From the NCBI GenBank assembly GCA_001897155.1, contig MKSF01000003.1:163232-227231 (forward strand): a DNA stretch of 64,000 nt, read 5' to 3'. Below, piece after piece: positions 49,401 to 59,192 of this stretch; the stretch's first letter is position 1, and each line of letters starts with the position of its first letter. Below the pieces are notes generated by a model. It saw only the letters and a program-made list of their open reading frames with translations, was not told where the DNA came from and did no database searches. Made by a program: the position numbers and the translations under genes. The stretch is from Bacteroidetes bacterium 47-18. Lineage in GTDB: Bacteria; Bacteroidota; Bacteroidia; Chitinophagales; Chitinophagaceae.

Positions 49401-51380
49401 ATGCTTTACCAGGTAGACGGATTCTCAAAAGAAGAATTAAAGGAGCTTTACACACATCTTGTCAGGCCCCGGATGATAGAGGAAAAAATGCTGATCCTGC
49501 TGAGACAGGGCAGGATATCCAAATGGTTCAGCGGTATCGGCCAGGAGGCCATTGCCGTAGGAGCCACGCTGGCCCTGGACAGTGATGAGTATATTATGCC
49601 GCTGCACAGGAACCTAGGCGTGTTCACATCCAGGCATATGCCTTTTGACAAATTATTTTTACAGTGGCAGGGTAAGAAGAACGGCTTTTCCAAAGGACGG
49701 GAACGCTCCTTTCACTTCGGCGCCAACGAATACCATATCTGCGGTATGATCTCCCACCTGGGCCCGCAGCTGGCCATTGCCGACGGCGTAGCCCTGGCGC
49801 ATAAGCTCCGTAAGGAGGATAAGGTCTCCCTGGCGTTCTCCGGCGATGGCGGCACCAGCGAAGGCGACTTTCACGAAGCGCTGAATACGGCAGCCGTATG
49901 GGGATTGCCTGTTATTTTTCTTATTGAGAACAACGGCTACGGTCTGAGCACACCTGTCAATGAGCAGTTTGTCTGTGAGCACCTGGCCGACCGCGCTGCC
50001 GGCTATGGTATGAAGGGCATCACTATTGACGGCAATAACATCATAGAAGTTTACAATACGATCAGGGAAGCCCGGAATTACTGCATACAGGAGCAGAAGC
50101 CCGTGCTGATCGAGGCTATGACCTTCCGTATGAGGGGCCATGAAGAAGCCAGCGGGACCAAATATGTACCCCAGCACCTGTTCGATGAATGGGCGGTAAA
50201 GGATCCTGTCAGCAATTTTGAGACTTTCCTGCTGGACAACGGTCATATCACACAGGATGAGATTGATGCGATCCGCACGCAGATCAAAAGCGAGATAGAC
50301 GCAGGCGTACAGGTAGGGTTTAACGCTCCCGATATTGTCCCCGATACGACCGAAGAGCTGGAGGATGTTTATAAGCCGTTTTCCGGCAGCTCCACCGATA
50401 CGGGCGGTATGCCGGCCTCGGAGAAAAAGCTCATACAGGCCCTGCAGGACGGTATGGACCAGGCTATGAAACGGCATGACAATCTGGTCCTGATGGGCCA
50501 GGATATTGCAGAATACGGCGGCGCGTTCAAAGTGACCGAAGGGCTGGTGCATAAATACGGGAAAGAGCGGGTGAGGAATACACCTTTATGCGAAAGCGCT
50601 ATCGTAGGGACTGCGCTTGGTCTTTCCATCAAAGGCTTTAAATCCATGATGGAAATGCAGTTTTCCGATTTCGTGACCGTAGGCTTTAACCAGATAGTGA
50701 ACAACCTCGCCAAGATATATTACCGCTGGGGTCAGCACGCAGATGTCGTGATCCGTATGCCTACCGGCGGCGGTGTCGGCGCAGGACCTTTCCACTCCCA
50801 GAGCACGGAAGCGTGGTTCACCCATACACCCGGGCTGAAAGTGGTCTATCCTTCCAATGCCTATGACGCCAAAGGATTGCTGCTAGCTTCCTTTGAAGAT
50901 CCCAACCCCATCATGTTCTTTGAGCATAAGGCCCTGTACAGGAGCATCTCCGGCCAGGTTCCGGATGATTATTATACGGTAGAGATCGGCAAGGCCAATA
51001 TTATCCAGGAAGGAGAGGACATCACGGTCATCACTTACGGGGCCGGTGTACACTGGGCCAGGGAATACGCCGCGCAGCACCCGGATACATCGCTGTATAT
51101 CCTGGATCTCCGCACCCTTTTACCGCTGGATTACGAGGCTATAAAGGCAGCGGTACAGGCTACCGGGAAAGTGCTGCTCCTTCATGAAGATACCCTTATA
51201 GGAGGATTGGGCGGTGAGATCAGCGCCTGGATCAGCGAACATTGTTTTGAATACCTGGACGCGCCCGTTATACGTTGTGCCAGCCTGGATACACCCGTGC
51301 CTTTCGCTATTGAGCTGGAGCAGAATTTCCTGGCGAAATCAAGACTGAAGGCAAGCATTCAGAAGCTACTGAGCTATTAA
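49401..51380 (+). CDS. 2-oxoacid dehydrogenase E1, fused alpha and beta subunits
   Basis: This 659-residue thiamine-diphosphate enzyme joins both E1 chains. Residues 1-325 are the alpha part with the cofactor motif from GDGGTSEGDFHEALNT to LIENNGYG (GDG...NN, near residues 150-178). Residues 340-659 are the beta part (LVLMGQDIAEYGGAFKVTEG, MPTGGGVGAGPFHSQSTEAW). It decarboxylates branched-chain 2-oxoacids or pyruvate and passes the acyl group to lipoyl-E2. E2 and E3 genes are not adjacent. It is the first chromosomal gene after the ICE. Confidence 0.9.
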   Translation: MLYQVDGFSKEELKELYTHLVRPRMIEEKMLILLRQGRISKWFSGIGQEAIAVGATLALDSDEYIMPLHRNLGVFTSRHMPFDKLFLQWQGKKNGFSKGRERSFHFGANEYHICGMISHLGPQLAIADGVALAHKLRKEDKVSLAFSGDGGTSEGDFHEALNTAAVWGLPVIFLIENNGYGLSTPVNEQFVCEHLADRAAGYGMKGITIDGNNIIEVYNTIREARNYCIQEQKPVLIEAMTFRMRGHEEASGTKYVPQHLFDEWAVKDPVSNFETFLLDNGHITQDEIDAIRTQIKSEIDAGVQVGFNAPDIVPDTTEELEDVYKPFSGSSTDTGGMPASEKKLIQALQDGMDQAMKRHDNLVLMGQDIAEYGGAFKVTEGLVHKYGKERVRNTPLCESAIVGTALGLSIKGFKSMMEMQFSDFVTVGFNQIVNNLAKIYYRWGQHADVVIRMPTGGGVGAGPFHSQSTEAWFTHTPGLKVVYPSNAYDAKGLLLASFEDPNPIMFFEHKALYRSISGQVPDDYYTVEIGKANIIQEGEDITVITYGAGVHWAREYAAQHPDTSLYILDLRTLLPLDYEAIKAAVQATGKVLLLHEDTLIGGLGGEISAWISEHCFEYLDAPVIRCASLDTPVPFAIELEQNFLAKSRLKASIQKLLSY

Positions 51381-51407
51381 AAATATACAGCCGTTTGTGA
51401 AAGAGTG

Positions 51408-51563
51408 TGTCTAAAAAGAACCTTGCCGTCATTTCGACTGGAGCGTAGCGGAATGGAGAAATCTCATAGTCAGTGACTTACAATCAGGAGATTTAGCTTC
51501 GCTGAGAATAAATAGTATCTCGACTTCACTGCGTTTCGCTCAAAATGACAACCTTTTTGGACA
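51408..51563. repeat. MITE/REP-like element with terminal inverted repeats
   Basis: TGTCTAAAAAG at 51408 and CTTTTTGGACA ending at 51563 form imperfect ends. Inside are GTCATTTCGACTGGAGCG and CGCTCAAAATGAC near-complementary segments, so the whole 156 bases can fold back on themselves. Similar ATTTCGAC...AATGAC units are dispersed in Bacteroidota genomes. Confidence 0.6.
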
Positions 51564-51662
51564 GTATCCTTTATTATATAATTTATGTTATGAAAGCCGC
51601 AACAGCAGGCTTATTTATGGAATATTGCATTTTTATCGTTTTAAAGTAAACCGAGCGCTTTT

Positions 51663-52109
51663 ATGCAGATAAAAATAACCATACCCCAACCCTGTAACGC
51701 CGACTGGCAGGAGATGTCACCCCGGCATAACGGAAGACATTGCAGCTTATGCGACAAGACTGTCGTTGATTTTTCCGACCTGACCAGCGAGGAAATCACC
51801 GCATACCTGCAGCAACATCGCGGAGAAAAAACCTGTGGCAGGTTCCGGCAACAACAGCTACAAAAAACGGTCAGCATCCAAGCCCCCTCAGCCTTTCAGG
51901 GCAATAGCAGCTACTTCCAGAAAGCCGCTGCCATACTGGCCATCTGCACGGCTCTCCACCTGCAATCCTGTACAATGGGCGCTGTTGCTCCCCCACCGGA
52001 TGCACCCGTATCACCTCCTGCCGATACTACCGCACCACCTGCTGATATATTCGGAGAGGTCGTCCCTGTCTATCCTGACGACAGTACGGCCCTCCCCGGA
52101 CAGCAATAG
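51663..52109 (+). CDS. Small cysteine-containing protein, function unknown
   Basis: This 148-residue protein has an N-terminal PRHNGRHCSLCDKTVVDFSD motif with CXXC and a further TCGRF, then a hydrophobic segment (AAAILAICTALHLQSC) and a proline/alanine/threonine-rich tail with PPADTTAPPAD. Proteins that begin with this CSxCxKxVxDF motif are recurrent in Bacteroidota and may be anchored exported proteins. The role is unknown. Confidence 0.6.
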   Translation: MQIKITIPQPCNADWQEMSPRHNGRHCSLCDKTVVDFSDLTSEEITAYLQQHRGEKTCGRFRQQQLQKTVSIQAPSAFQGNSSYFQKAAAILAICTALHLQSCTMGAVAPPPDAPVSPPADTTAPPADIFGEVVPVYPDDSTALPGQQ

Positions 52110-52707
52110 TCTATGACCTGTACCGGAGCATACCACCATCAGCCCTTATTCCTGCCAACAAGGCGATCCGTAAGATACCTCCGTTGTTGGCGTGCTCCAT
52201 CAATAACGGAGGTAAGCCCGTCCACATATCCGAATAAAATATTTACCCGAACTACCTGTATAATAGCAACAAAGCTATCATCCAAGAGATTCCTCACATC
52301 CGTTCGGAATGACCGGGCACCCCATCGTACCCTTATAGTAAAAGTAGTTTCTGAGCCGTATAGAGTGCATTGCTCAGCGAAGCCCATATCTGTAATAAGA
52401 GGGTTTCTGCGGGGATAGTCACTTTATAAGTTAATGTCCCTTCCACTGTTGGTGTGCTGCACCAACATCCTTAAAGCTCATACATCAGTGTAGAACAGCT
52501 ATGCTCAGAACATTATAAATTTATAATTCTCCGTTGTTGGTGTGCTGCCTCAATAAGGCCACCCATATTAGTATAGAACAGTATACTACTAACTTTTCTC
52601 CGTTGGTGTTCTTCACCAACAACCTCAATAAGCCCACCTACATTAGTATGGAACAGTTGATATCCATACAAACATTATAAATTTATAATTTTGTTTAAAT
52701 TTATAAT
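52110..52707. repeat. Degenerate tandem repeats and REP-like copy before dprA
   Basis: Four units begin at about 52180, 52438, 52530 and 52598 with CTCCGTTGTTGGTGTGCTGC-like sequence and share ...ATTAGTATAGAACAG and ACATTATAAATTTATAATT endings. Hairpins TGTTGGTG/CACCAACA (52447-52454, 52460-52467) and GTTGGTG/CACCAAC (52602-52608, 52614-52620) lie in them. A REP-like copy is at 52285-52316. No gene is supported. Confidence 0.6.
52285..52316 (-). repeat. REP-like dispersed repeat, copy A
   Basis: The minus-strand reading contains CCGGTCATTCCGAACGGATG and continues GAGGAATCTCT. The copy at 59941-59973 matches over about 30 bases with two or three differences. The core TTCCGAACGGA contains a short near-palindrome. 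Confidence 0.6.
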
Positions 52708-53817
52708 ATGAATACAACGGAGATAAGGATACACTGGAATCTTTTACAGCTCCCGGGTATCGGGCATTACACCATCAATAAGCTGCTGGACACCTTTCAC
52801 CTGCCATCGGCTATCCTGGAAGCCGGAAGGAAAGAGCTGGCCAGGCATGCGTTCGTTACGGAAAAGGTATTACGGTCATTGCTCCATTATAAAGAGGATC
52901 ACCAATTCATCGACCGCGAGCTGGAGTTCTGCGACAGGCAGCAGATCCGGGTCATTCCAAGGTATGATGACAGCTATCCCAGGCGCCTGCTGCCGGTAGA
53001 GGACGCGCCCTCGCTGCTGTTCTATAAAGGATGCGCTTCGCTGGATCCCGCCAGGACGGTCGCTGTTATCGGCACGCGGAACCATACTGATTACGGCAAG
53101 CAGGTGGTCAAAGAGCTTATGAAAACGCTGGAAGGCCAGGAAATGACCATAGTAAGCGGGCTGGCTGCGGGTATAGACGGGCTGGCGCACCATTATGCGC
53201 TGCAGCATGGATTGCCCACCATCGGGGTGCTGGGACATGGCCTTGATACGATGTATCCCGCGCAGCATACGGCGCTGGCGCAACGGATGACCACACAGGG
53301 AGGCCTGCTGACGGAATTTCCTTCTGGCACAGCGGCCCTGAAGCCTAATTTCCCCTTACGGAACCGGATAGTGGCAGGACTTTCAGATTTCATCCTGGTA
53401 GTGGAGACCAAAGAGAGGGGCGGCGCGATGATAACGGCGCGGCTGGGCTTCGGCTATAACCGGGAAATAGGCGCTGTGCCGGGCAATACGGGCCGGGAAT
53501 ATTCCGGCGGCTGCAACCTGCTGATCAAATCGGATATTGCGCACCTGGTGGAACACAGTAATGACATCCTGGAGATCATGAGCTGGGCGCCCTCGAACGG
53601 GGAAAAGAAGGTGATCCAGAAAGCGCTCTTCACCGAACTTACTGCGGCAGAGCAGCTCGTGGTAACACATTTACAGAAAACAAAACAGCTGCATTTCGAT
53701 GAATTGCTTCTCCAAACGCAACTGTCTTATGCTCAGCTATCAAGCACTTTATTAAATCTTGAGATGCAGGATATCATTATCTCCCTGCCCGGCAAAAGGT
53801 ATCAGCTCGGGGCTTAG
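52708..53817 (+). CDS. dprA: DNA-processing protein DprA
   Basis: This 369-residue protein has an N-terminal SAM-like domain (LPGIGHYTINKLLD), a Rossmann DprA domain (VAVIGTRNHTDYGKQVVKEL, VSGLAAGIDGLAHH, GLLTEFPSGTAALKPNFPLR, ERGGAMITARLG) and a C-terminal winged helix (LLLQTQLSYAQLSSTLLNLE). It loads RecA on incoming single-stranded DNA in transformation. The stop codon overlaps that of the convergent sigma-factor gene. Confidence 0.92.
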   Translation: MNTTEIRIHWNLLQLPGIGHYTINKLLDTFHLPSAILEAGRKELARHAFVTEKVLRSLLHYKEDHQFIDRELEFCDRQQIRVIPRYDDSYPRRLLPVEDAPSLLFYKGCASLDPARTVAVIGTRNHTDYGKQVVKELMKTLEGQEMTIVSGLAAGIDGLAHHYALQHGLPTIGVLGHGLDTMYPAQHTALAQRMTTQGGLLTEFPSGTAALKPNFPLRNRIVAGLSDFILVVETKERGGAMITARLGFGYNREIGAVPGNTGREYSGGCNLLIKSDIAHLVEHSNDILEIMSWAPSNGEKKVIQKALFTELTAAEQLVVTHLQKTKQLHFDELLLQTQLSYAQLSSTLLNLEMQDIIISLPGKRYQLGA

Positions 53818-54413
53818 CGGATATTGATCTGCTGCACTGCTATGGTCTTCTTTAAATTCATCAGCCCGTAGCGCATCCGGCCCAGCGCCGTATTGATGCT
53901 CACCCCGGTCACACGCGCTATTTCCTTAAAGGACATATCCCCGTATATACGCATCAGGATGACCTCTTTCTGCTCCTGGGGCAGATCGTCCACCAGGCGC
54001 TGCAGGATATAATCGGATTGCTCCCTGATGGTCTTCTGTTCCGCATTTTCCTGCAAGGCAGGGAATAAGGTCAGGATATCCGTTCCGTCCTGCAGGGTTA
54101 CCTTTACCTGCTGCTTTACCTTCCTGAAATAATCGATGCACAAGTTATGGGCGATACGCATGGCCCAGGGCAGGAATTTACCCTGATCCGCATATTTGCC
54201 GTTCCTGAGCGTTGTAAAAATCTTTATGAAAGTTTCCTGGTAAATATCTTCCGCAAGATATTTATCCTTTACCATGATATAGATTGATGTATAGATCTTT
54301 GACTGGTACCGGCTGATCAGCTCCCTGATAACCCACTGCTCGTAAGCAGCGAAATGCTGGATCAGCTCCTGGTCTGAATAAGATTTAAAGGATTTTGACA
54401 TTGCAACTTCCAT
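53814..54413 (-). CDS. ECF-type RNA polymerase sigma factor
   Basis: This 199-residue sigma-70 family protein has region 2 (DIYQETFIKIFTTLRNG, LPWAMRIAHNLCIDYFRK) and region 4 (LPQEQKEVILMRIYGDMSFK, IARVTGVSINTALGRMRYGL). It lacks regions 1 and 3. No anti-sigma gene follows; dprA converges on it with overlapping stop codons. The second in-frame ATG at 54401 is an alternative start. Confidence 0.88.
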   Translation of the reverse strand: MEVAMSKSFKSYSDQELIQHFAAYEQWVIRELISRYQSKIYTSIYIMVKDKYLAEDIYQETFIKIFTTLRNGKYADQGKFLPWAMRIAHNLCIDYFRKVKQQVKVTLQDGTDILTLFPALQENAEQKTIREQSDYILQRLVDDLPQEQKEVILMRIYGDMSFKEIARVTGVSINTALGRMRYGLMNLKKTIAVQQINIR

Positions 54414-54606
54414 ATACTAAACGCTTTTTGATGAATAAAAGAACACATCGATATGTGTTAAAAAACCCTAATAAATAATAGTAGAAGTTTCAGTCAATAA
54501 GCTTATTTTTTTATTGTGTGCGGGGATGTAAATATTTGTTATTTACGGGTTGTTTAGTATATAAGACGAGAGACGAAGATAAAATCTTGGGTAGAAATAA
54601 AAAAAT

Positions 54607-55779
54607 TTATTTGATTTTCAGATTGACCAGGATAGGGTAATGGTCGGAGAGCCCTATATCGCTTTTTTTGAACCCGCGGGCCTCAAAGAAATCCTTGTCA
54701 TAAAAGAGGTAGTCTATGCGGAGGATAGGGAGTATCTTCTGGTAAGTATTACCGATACCGAACCCACTGGAGACAAAAGCATCGGAAAGATCGCCCCTGA
54801 TGGCGGCGTATACATAAGACCCCGGCATATCGTTAAAATCACCGCAGATCACCATAGGATGCTCTATCTGCCTGGAATAGGACGCTACCTCATTGGCTAC
54901 CCGGGCGCGGAGGGAAGAGGCTTTCATCAGCTTATACACCAGGCTCTTAGAGGTATTCCTCTTTTCAGCTTCCACGCCCTGCTTTTTCAGATCATCAATA
55001 TAATCCAGGTCGTCATCCCCGAGCTGGAAAGAAGTGAGATGCAATACCGTAAGCGAAAATTTCTTACCCGATTCCAGCTCAATATCCACAGTGTGCATGC
55101 CTTGCCCCTTACCGGAGAGCTTCTGGTACCTTTTATTGGAGATGGGAAATTTGGAGTAGATAACCGTACCTACATCTATCACCTCCCCGGGCTTGGAGTT
55201 AATGGTCATCTTGGATTTATTCCACTGGTTATTGAGCATAAAGCTTTCATAAGGATAGCCCAGTCCTTTGATGATAGCGGAATAGGGCGCGGAATAGTCC
55301 TTTTCATCCTTATAATATTCCTGCATACAGAGGATATCGGGATTCTCTTCTTCTATATACCTGAGTATTTTCGCAAAGGTGGATTTATCAGCGGTCCATT
55401 CTCCCAGGTCGAACATATGCACGTTCCAGCTCATCACCCTGATGCCCTGGTCGTCACCGGAACCCGATGCGGTCATAGCAGACCAGATATTGACCCCGAA
55501 AACAACACTGGTGATCCTCCAGCACAGCAGGAGCGTGACAAAGGAGCCCAAGGCGTATCTTTTCTTTTTGGAGAACAGCCAGATGCCTATGAAAGTGATG
55601 TTGGCCAGTACGGCAAACAGGTTTGTAAAGCTGAAAAGGCTCCACAGGGTAGCACCTTTGCTGGCGTCAAAATAGGAAGCATACAAACAGCAAAAGAGCC
55701 ACACGATCACCAATACGTTCAGCACACCGTACACACTCCTGAGTATCTGCCTTAATATAGAAAATACGGGACGATTCAT
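54607..55779 (-). CDS. Membrane-anchored endonuclease/exonuclease/phosphatase-family hydrolase
   Basis: This 390-residue protein has three N-terminal transmembrane helices (residues 12-95) and an EEP-fold domain with MSWNVHMFD, DILCMQEYY, HPMVICGDFNDMPGS and IGLSDHYPILV. These give the metal-binding Asn, Glu, Asp and His residues. The substrate (nucleic acid, phospholipid or other phosphodiester) is unknown. It lies 25 bases after the rhomboid-like gene and is probably co-transcribed. Confidence 0.85.
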   Translation of the reverse strand: MNRPVFSILRQILRSVYGVLNVLVIVWLFCCLYASYFDASKGATLWSLFSFTNLFAVLANITFIGIWLFSKKKRYALGSFVTLLLCWRITSVVFGVNIWSAMTASGSGDDQGIRVMSWNVHMFDLGEWTADKSTFAKILRYIEEENPDILCMQEYYKDEKDYSAPYSAIIKGLGYPYESFMLNNQWNKSKMTINSKPGEVIDVGTVIYSKFPISNKRYQKLSGKGQGMHTVDIELESGKKFSLTVLHLTSFQLGDDDLDYIDDLKKQGVEAEKRNTSKSLVYKLMKASSLRARVANEVASYSRQIEHPMVICGDFNDMPGSYVYAAIRGDLSDAFVSSGFGIGNTYQKILPILRIDYLFYDKDFFEARGFKKSDIGLSDHYPILVNLKIK

Positions 55780-55804
55780 GCCATAAATTTGCTGTATAAA
55801 ATAA

Positions 55805-56677
55805 CTATAATCCTTTGCTGTATTGTTCCAGCGTTTCTTTTTCTCCGGGTGTTAAAGATAACATTCCTTTCTGATGAATCTTCTCCAGGATAGCATCTAT
55901 TTCCCCGTTTTTTTTATTGGTCAGCTGCCTGGACGCCGACTGGTGACGAGAATCCCTTTCCTGCTGCCGCCCGCCGCCCGTAATGCCATGCTTCACCCGG
56001 TACAGCATGCGTCCTACGGAGAACCCGTTCTTCAGCGACAGCATATAGGCAGCGCCGGTCAGCCCGCCTATCGCCATCCATACGATCATTTTTGTATTGT
56101 GCGGTATAAAGATCAGCAGGTTGAGCACCAGATACACCGCAAAAGCCGCCCATAAAGGGAACGAGAATCGTTCCGCGATATAGATCCTGTAAGCAGGGGC
56201 CAGTATCATAGCCGCTACGCCCATAGCCAGGATGGCAGGATAGCTGCCGGCGAGGAACAAAGGCCCTTCAAGGGGTAGCAACTCCTGTACCGCCGTAAAT
56301 CCCAAAGCAGCCACCAGCGCTGAAATAACATAAAGCGGCACGATCTCCCTGTAGCCCACCAGCGTCTGGATCACATTGCTGAACAGGTACAGCCAGACCA
56401 TATTGGTAATAAATTCCCAGAAGCCTATATGAAATATCATATGCGATACCAGTATCCATGGTTTCTGTACCAGGACGGGCAGCGTCTGAAGGGTCACCTG
56501 CGGCAAATACACCTGGTTCAGCACTATGGACTGGTCCTTAGACAGTACCAGGATAATGATATACAGCGCCTGCAGCGCTATATAAAAACCGCCGAGCGTC
56601 AGCACCAGCCTTAAGGCGGCGTTCCGTTCATAATCAAACCCTATGCTCCTGCGGATTTTATTGATATACATGTTCAT
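55805..56677 (-). CDS. Rhomboid-family membrane protein lacking the catalytic dyad
   Basis: This 290-residue protein has six predicted transmembrane helices and the rhomboid layout, including the helix-1/2 signature ILVSHMIFHIGFWEFITNMV. Where active rhomboids have GASGAI, this has GSYPAI (catalytic Ser replaced by Tyr, next Gly by Pro), and where they have AHLGG in helix 6 this has MAIGG (His replaced by Ala). It is therefore likely a pseudoprotease. It sits between an aminotransferase gene (three bases) and the EEP-hydrolase gene. Confidence 0.75.
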   Translation of the reverse strand: MNMYINKIRRSIGFDYERNAALRLVLTLGGFYIALQALYIIILVLSKDQSIVLNQVYLPQVTLQTLPVLVQKPWILVSHMIFHIGFWEFITNMVWLYLFSNVIQTLVGYREIVPLYVISALVAALGFTAVQELLPLEGPLFLAGSYPAILAMGVAAMILAPAYRIYIAERFSFPLWAAFAVYLVLNLLIFIPHNTKMIVWMAIGGLTGAAYMLSLKNGFSVGRMLYRVKHGITGGGRQQERDSRHQSASRQLTNKKNGEIDAILEKIHQKGMLSLTPGEKETLEQYSKGL

Positions 56678-56680
56678 TTC

Positions 56681-57886
56681 TTAAATATTTTCCAGTTCCT
56701 GCAAAATGATCCGGCACGCCTCCCTTATTGAATCCTCATCAATGTTCAGAGGCGGCACTATCCGGACACAATCCGGTGCAAATAAAAACCAATCCGTGAA
56801 AACACCAATTTTATTTGTGGGCTGCGCCGCATTTTTAAGACATATACCGTCTATCAGCTTCAGAACAGCATCGAACGATTCCAGCACGACAGCCATCATC
56901 AGGCCTTTTCCCCTCACCTCTTTTATCCCGGGATGCCGGAGCAGGGACCGGAACAGCTCGCTTTTTCCGGCCACACCGTCCACAAGCCTGTCCTCCAGTA
57001 TGACTTCCAGCGCCGCCATACCTGCCGCGCAGGATACGGGATGTCCGCCGAAAGTGGTCATATGCCCGAGGATAGGCTGGTAGGTCAGGGTATCCATGAC
57101 CGCTTTGGACGCGATAAACGCCCCTAAGGGCATCCCTCCACCCAATGCTTTGCCCAGCAGCAGCACATCCGGTACCACGCCGTAATCCTCAAACGCCCAG
57201 AGCGTGCCGGTACGGCCAAAGCCAGATTGTATCTCGTCAAAGATCAGCAATGTGCCCGTTTCAGTGCATTTTTCCCGCAGCGCCAGGAGCCATTCCCTGC
57301 CCGGGACAAGACACCCGGCCTCTGCTTGCACCACCTCCACGATAACCGCTGCCGTGTGCGCGGAAATATGCTGCAGGTCTGCCATATTATTATGGCTGAT
57401 GTGCCGCACATCGGGCAGGAGCGGCCGGAAAGCGTTCCGGAAGGATTCATCCCCGAAAATGCTCATCGCGCCCTGCGTTGATCCGTGATAAGAGTGATGG
57501 CAGGCAATAAATTCCGTTCTTCCCGTATATCTTTTGGCCAGCTTCATTGCTCCTTCCACCGCCTCTGCGCCGGAATTGGTAAAATAAACATTGTCCAGCG
57601 ATGACGGCAGCAGGTCCACCAGCATTTTGGCATACCGGACCTGTGGAGCAAGTACCGCCTCACCATATACCATCACGTGCAGGTACTTTCCCGCCTGTTC
57701 GCGGATAGCGTCCACCACCCTGGGATGACTATGCCCGACGGCCGAAACGCTGATACCTCCTATGAGGTCTATATACACATTATCATTGCTATCATATAAA
57801 AAACATTTGTCTGCTTTTGTGACAGGAAAGGACATAGATTCCCCCGTTGTCTGTGCTAAATATTTTTTAAAAAATTGTCTATCCAT
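56681..57886 (-). CDS. Class III aminotransferase (aspartate/ornithine aminotransferase-like)
   Basis: This 401-residue PLP enzyme shows FTNSGAEAVEGAMKLAKRYT, ACHHSYHGSTQGAMSI, LLIFDEIQSGFGRTGTLWAF and the PLP-lysine segment VLLLGKALGGGMPLGAFI. It belongs to the acetylornithine/ornithine/4-aminobutyrate aminotransferase group; the amino donor cannot be fixed from sequence. It is first in the operon with the rhomboid-like and EEP genes. Confidence 0.88.
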   Translation of the reverse strand: MDRQFFKKYLAQTTGESMSFPVTKADKCFLYDSNDNVYIDLIGGISVSAVGHSHPRVVDAIREQAGKYLHVMVYGEAVLAPQVRYAKMLVDLLPSSLDNVYFTNSGAEAVEGAMKLAKRYTGRTEFIACHHSYHGSTQGAMSIFGDESFRNAFRPLLPDVRHISHNNMADLQHISAHTAAVIVEVVQAEAGCLVPGREWLLALREKCTETGTLLIFDEIQSGFGRTGTLWAFEDYGVVPDVLLLGKALGGGMPLGAFIASKAVMDTLTYQPILGHMTTFGGHPVSCAAGMAALEVILEDRLVDGVAGKSELFRSLLRHPGIKEVRGKGLMMAVVLESFDAVLKLIDGICLKNAAQPTNKIGVFTDWFLFAPDCVRIVPPLNIDEDSIREACRIILQELENI

Positions 57887-58072
57887 TTACTATTTTTATA
57901 TAAAAAAATACTACTTTTATACGTTGCTTGACCAATTGTGCCTGAGGGCATTATTCGTCATACTAACGTGTTATTTACAAATTTGTGTATTTCATGGCAT
58001 TACTTTCAACATCAGAGGTAATTTTTTTAGTAAAATACCGTTAAAAAGTAAGTCGGGTAAAATATTATTACA

Positions 58073-59116
58073 ATGTATAAGAAAATTTTACAAAAGGTTT
58101 ATTTACTGGGCGCCGTTACGCTTTTTATACTTTCAGGCTGTCAGAAAGGCAATAACCTGGGCCTGGATAACGCAAGTGTCATCCAGACACCTTACAGCCT
58201 GTACGCGGTTAAAAAGGACGGTATGGTCATTCAAAGCACCAACGGGGAGGAATACAGGTTTGTTTTCCCTCCTGACGGATACGCGGCCACCCAGCTCCTG
58301 ACCGCAGGGCCCAACCTGATGATGGTGAAAGGAACGACCCTCCATATGAGCAGGAATGAAGGTAAAAGCTTCAATCCCGTATACACCACATTAAGGAAAA
58401 ATAACTGGCAGAACAGCATCTACTACCATGCTGCTTTCAATAAAGTATTCATTACCAGTACAGAAGACAGAGGCTTATTTTACAGCAGCGATTACGGAGA
58501 GACATGGGAACCGGACCTCTTTGTGCAGGGTCTGCCCAACCTGTACCAGGTCAGCAGCTTTTCCGGGCTTGAGAACGGGAACCTGTACGCCTACTCCAAC
58601 GTGAGCAATCTGACCTTTATCAAAACCGGCTCCACTATTGAATGGACCCCGGTAACCACGATATCATTCTATCCCACCATCGGATCAGAATATTACCTGA
58701 CCAGCGCAGGAAATACCCTTTACCTGGTAGACTATAATGGTATAGCCGGTGTATGGGTGAGCACAGATGGTGCCGTAACCTGGACCAAGCTGACCAACAA
58801 TCAGGTGCTGCCTATTAATGTGAAATACACCGGCGCCGTATCACCTTTCGGCAATAAGGTGGTAGTGGTAGGCACTGAGACAGAAGGCATCTTCCGCTCT
58901 GATGAAGAAGGCGTTTTCCATCCTACTACAGGGTTGCCCAAAGGAGCCAGTGTCAAATCCCTGACCAGGAAGATCAATATCTATAAGAACAATGATGTGA
59001 AGATATACCTGTATGCCGCCACCAGTGTGGGTATCTACAGGAGTGAAGACAGCGGAAAGACCTGGTTCTTCTCCGGGAATGAAAGCTGGAAAGATGAATA
59101 TACCGCTATTTATTAA
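58073..59116 (+). CDS. Asp-box beta-propeller lipoprotein
   Basis: This 347-residue lipoprotein has lipobox VTLFILSGCQKG (cysteine near residue 23) and Asp-box/BNR-type motifs: SRNEGKSFNP, SSDYGETWEP, STDGAVTWTK and SEDSGKTWFF. Sialidase/YCF48-like beta-propellers have this repeat. Enzymatic activity is not implied. It would face the periplasm or cell surface. Confidence 0.75.
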   Translation: MYKKILQKVYLLGAVTLFILSGCQKGNNLGLDNASVIQTPYSLYAVKKDGMVIQSTNGEEYRFVFPPDGYAATQLLTAGPNLMMVKGTTLHMSRNEGKSFNPVYTTLRKNNWQNSIYYHAAFNKVFITSTEDRGLFYSSDYGETWEPDLFVQGLPNLYQVSSFSGLENGNLYAYSNVSNLTFIKTGSTIEWTPVTTISFYPTIGSEYYLTSAGNTLYLVDYNGIAGVWVSTDGAVTWTKLTNNQVLPINVKYTGAVSPFGNKVVVVGTETEGIFRSDEEGVFHPTTGLPKGASVKSLTRKINIYKNNDVKIYLYAATSVGIYRSEDSGKTWFFSGNESWKDEYTAIY

Positions 59117-59192
59117 AGCTTTGGGGTATTTAAACCTTTCAGCGTTCCGGTAGTCAAAATTTTAAGTTTATTACTTTAAAACAAACAAGATT

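Noticed and set aside
54640..55755. 371-codon plus-strand frame opposite the EEP hydrolase
   Set aside because: The minus-strand frame carries all the EEP motifs, and the opposite frame has a composition biased by that gene.
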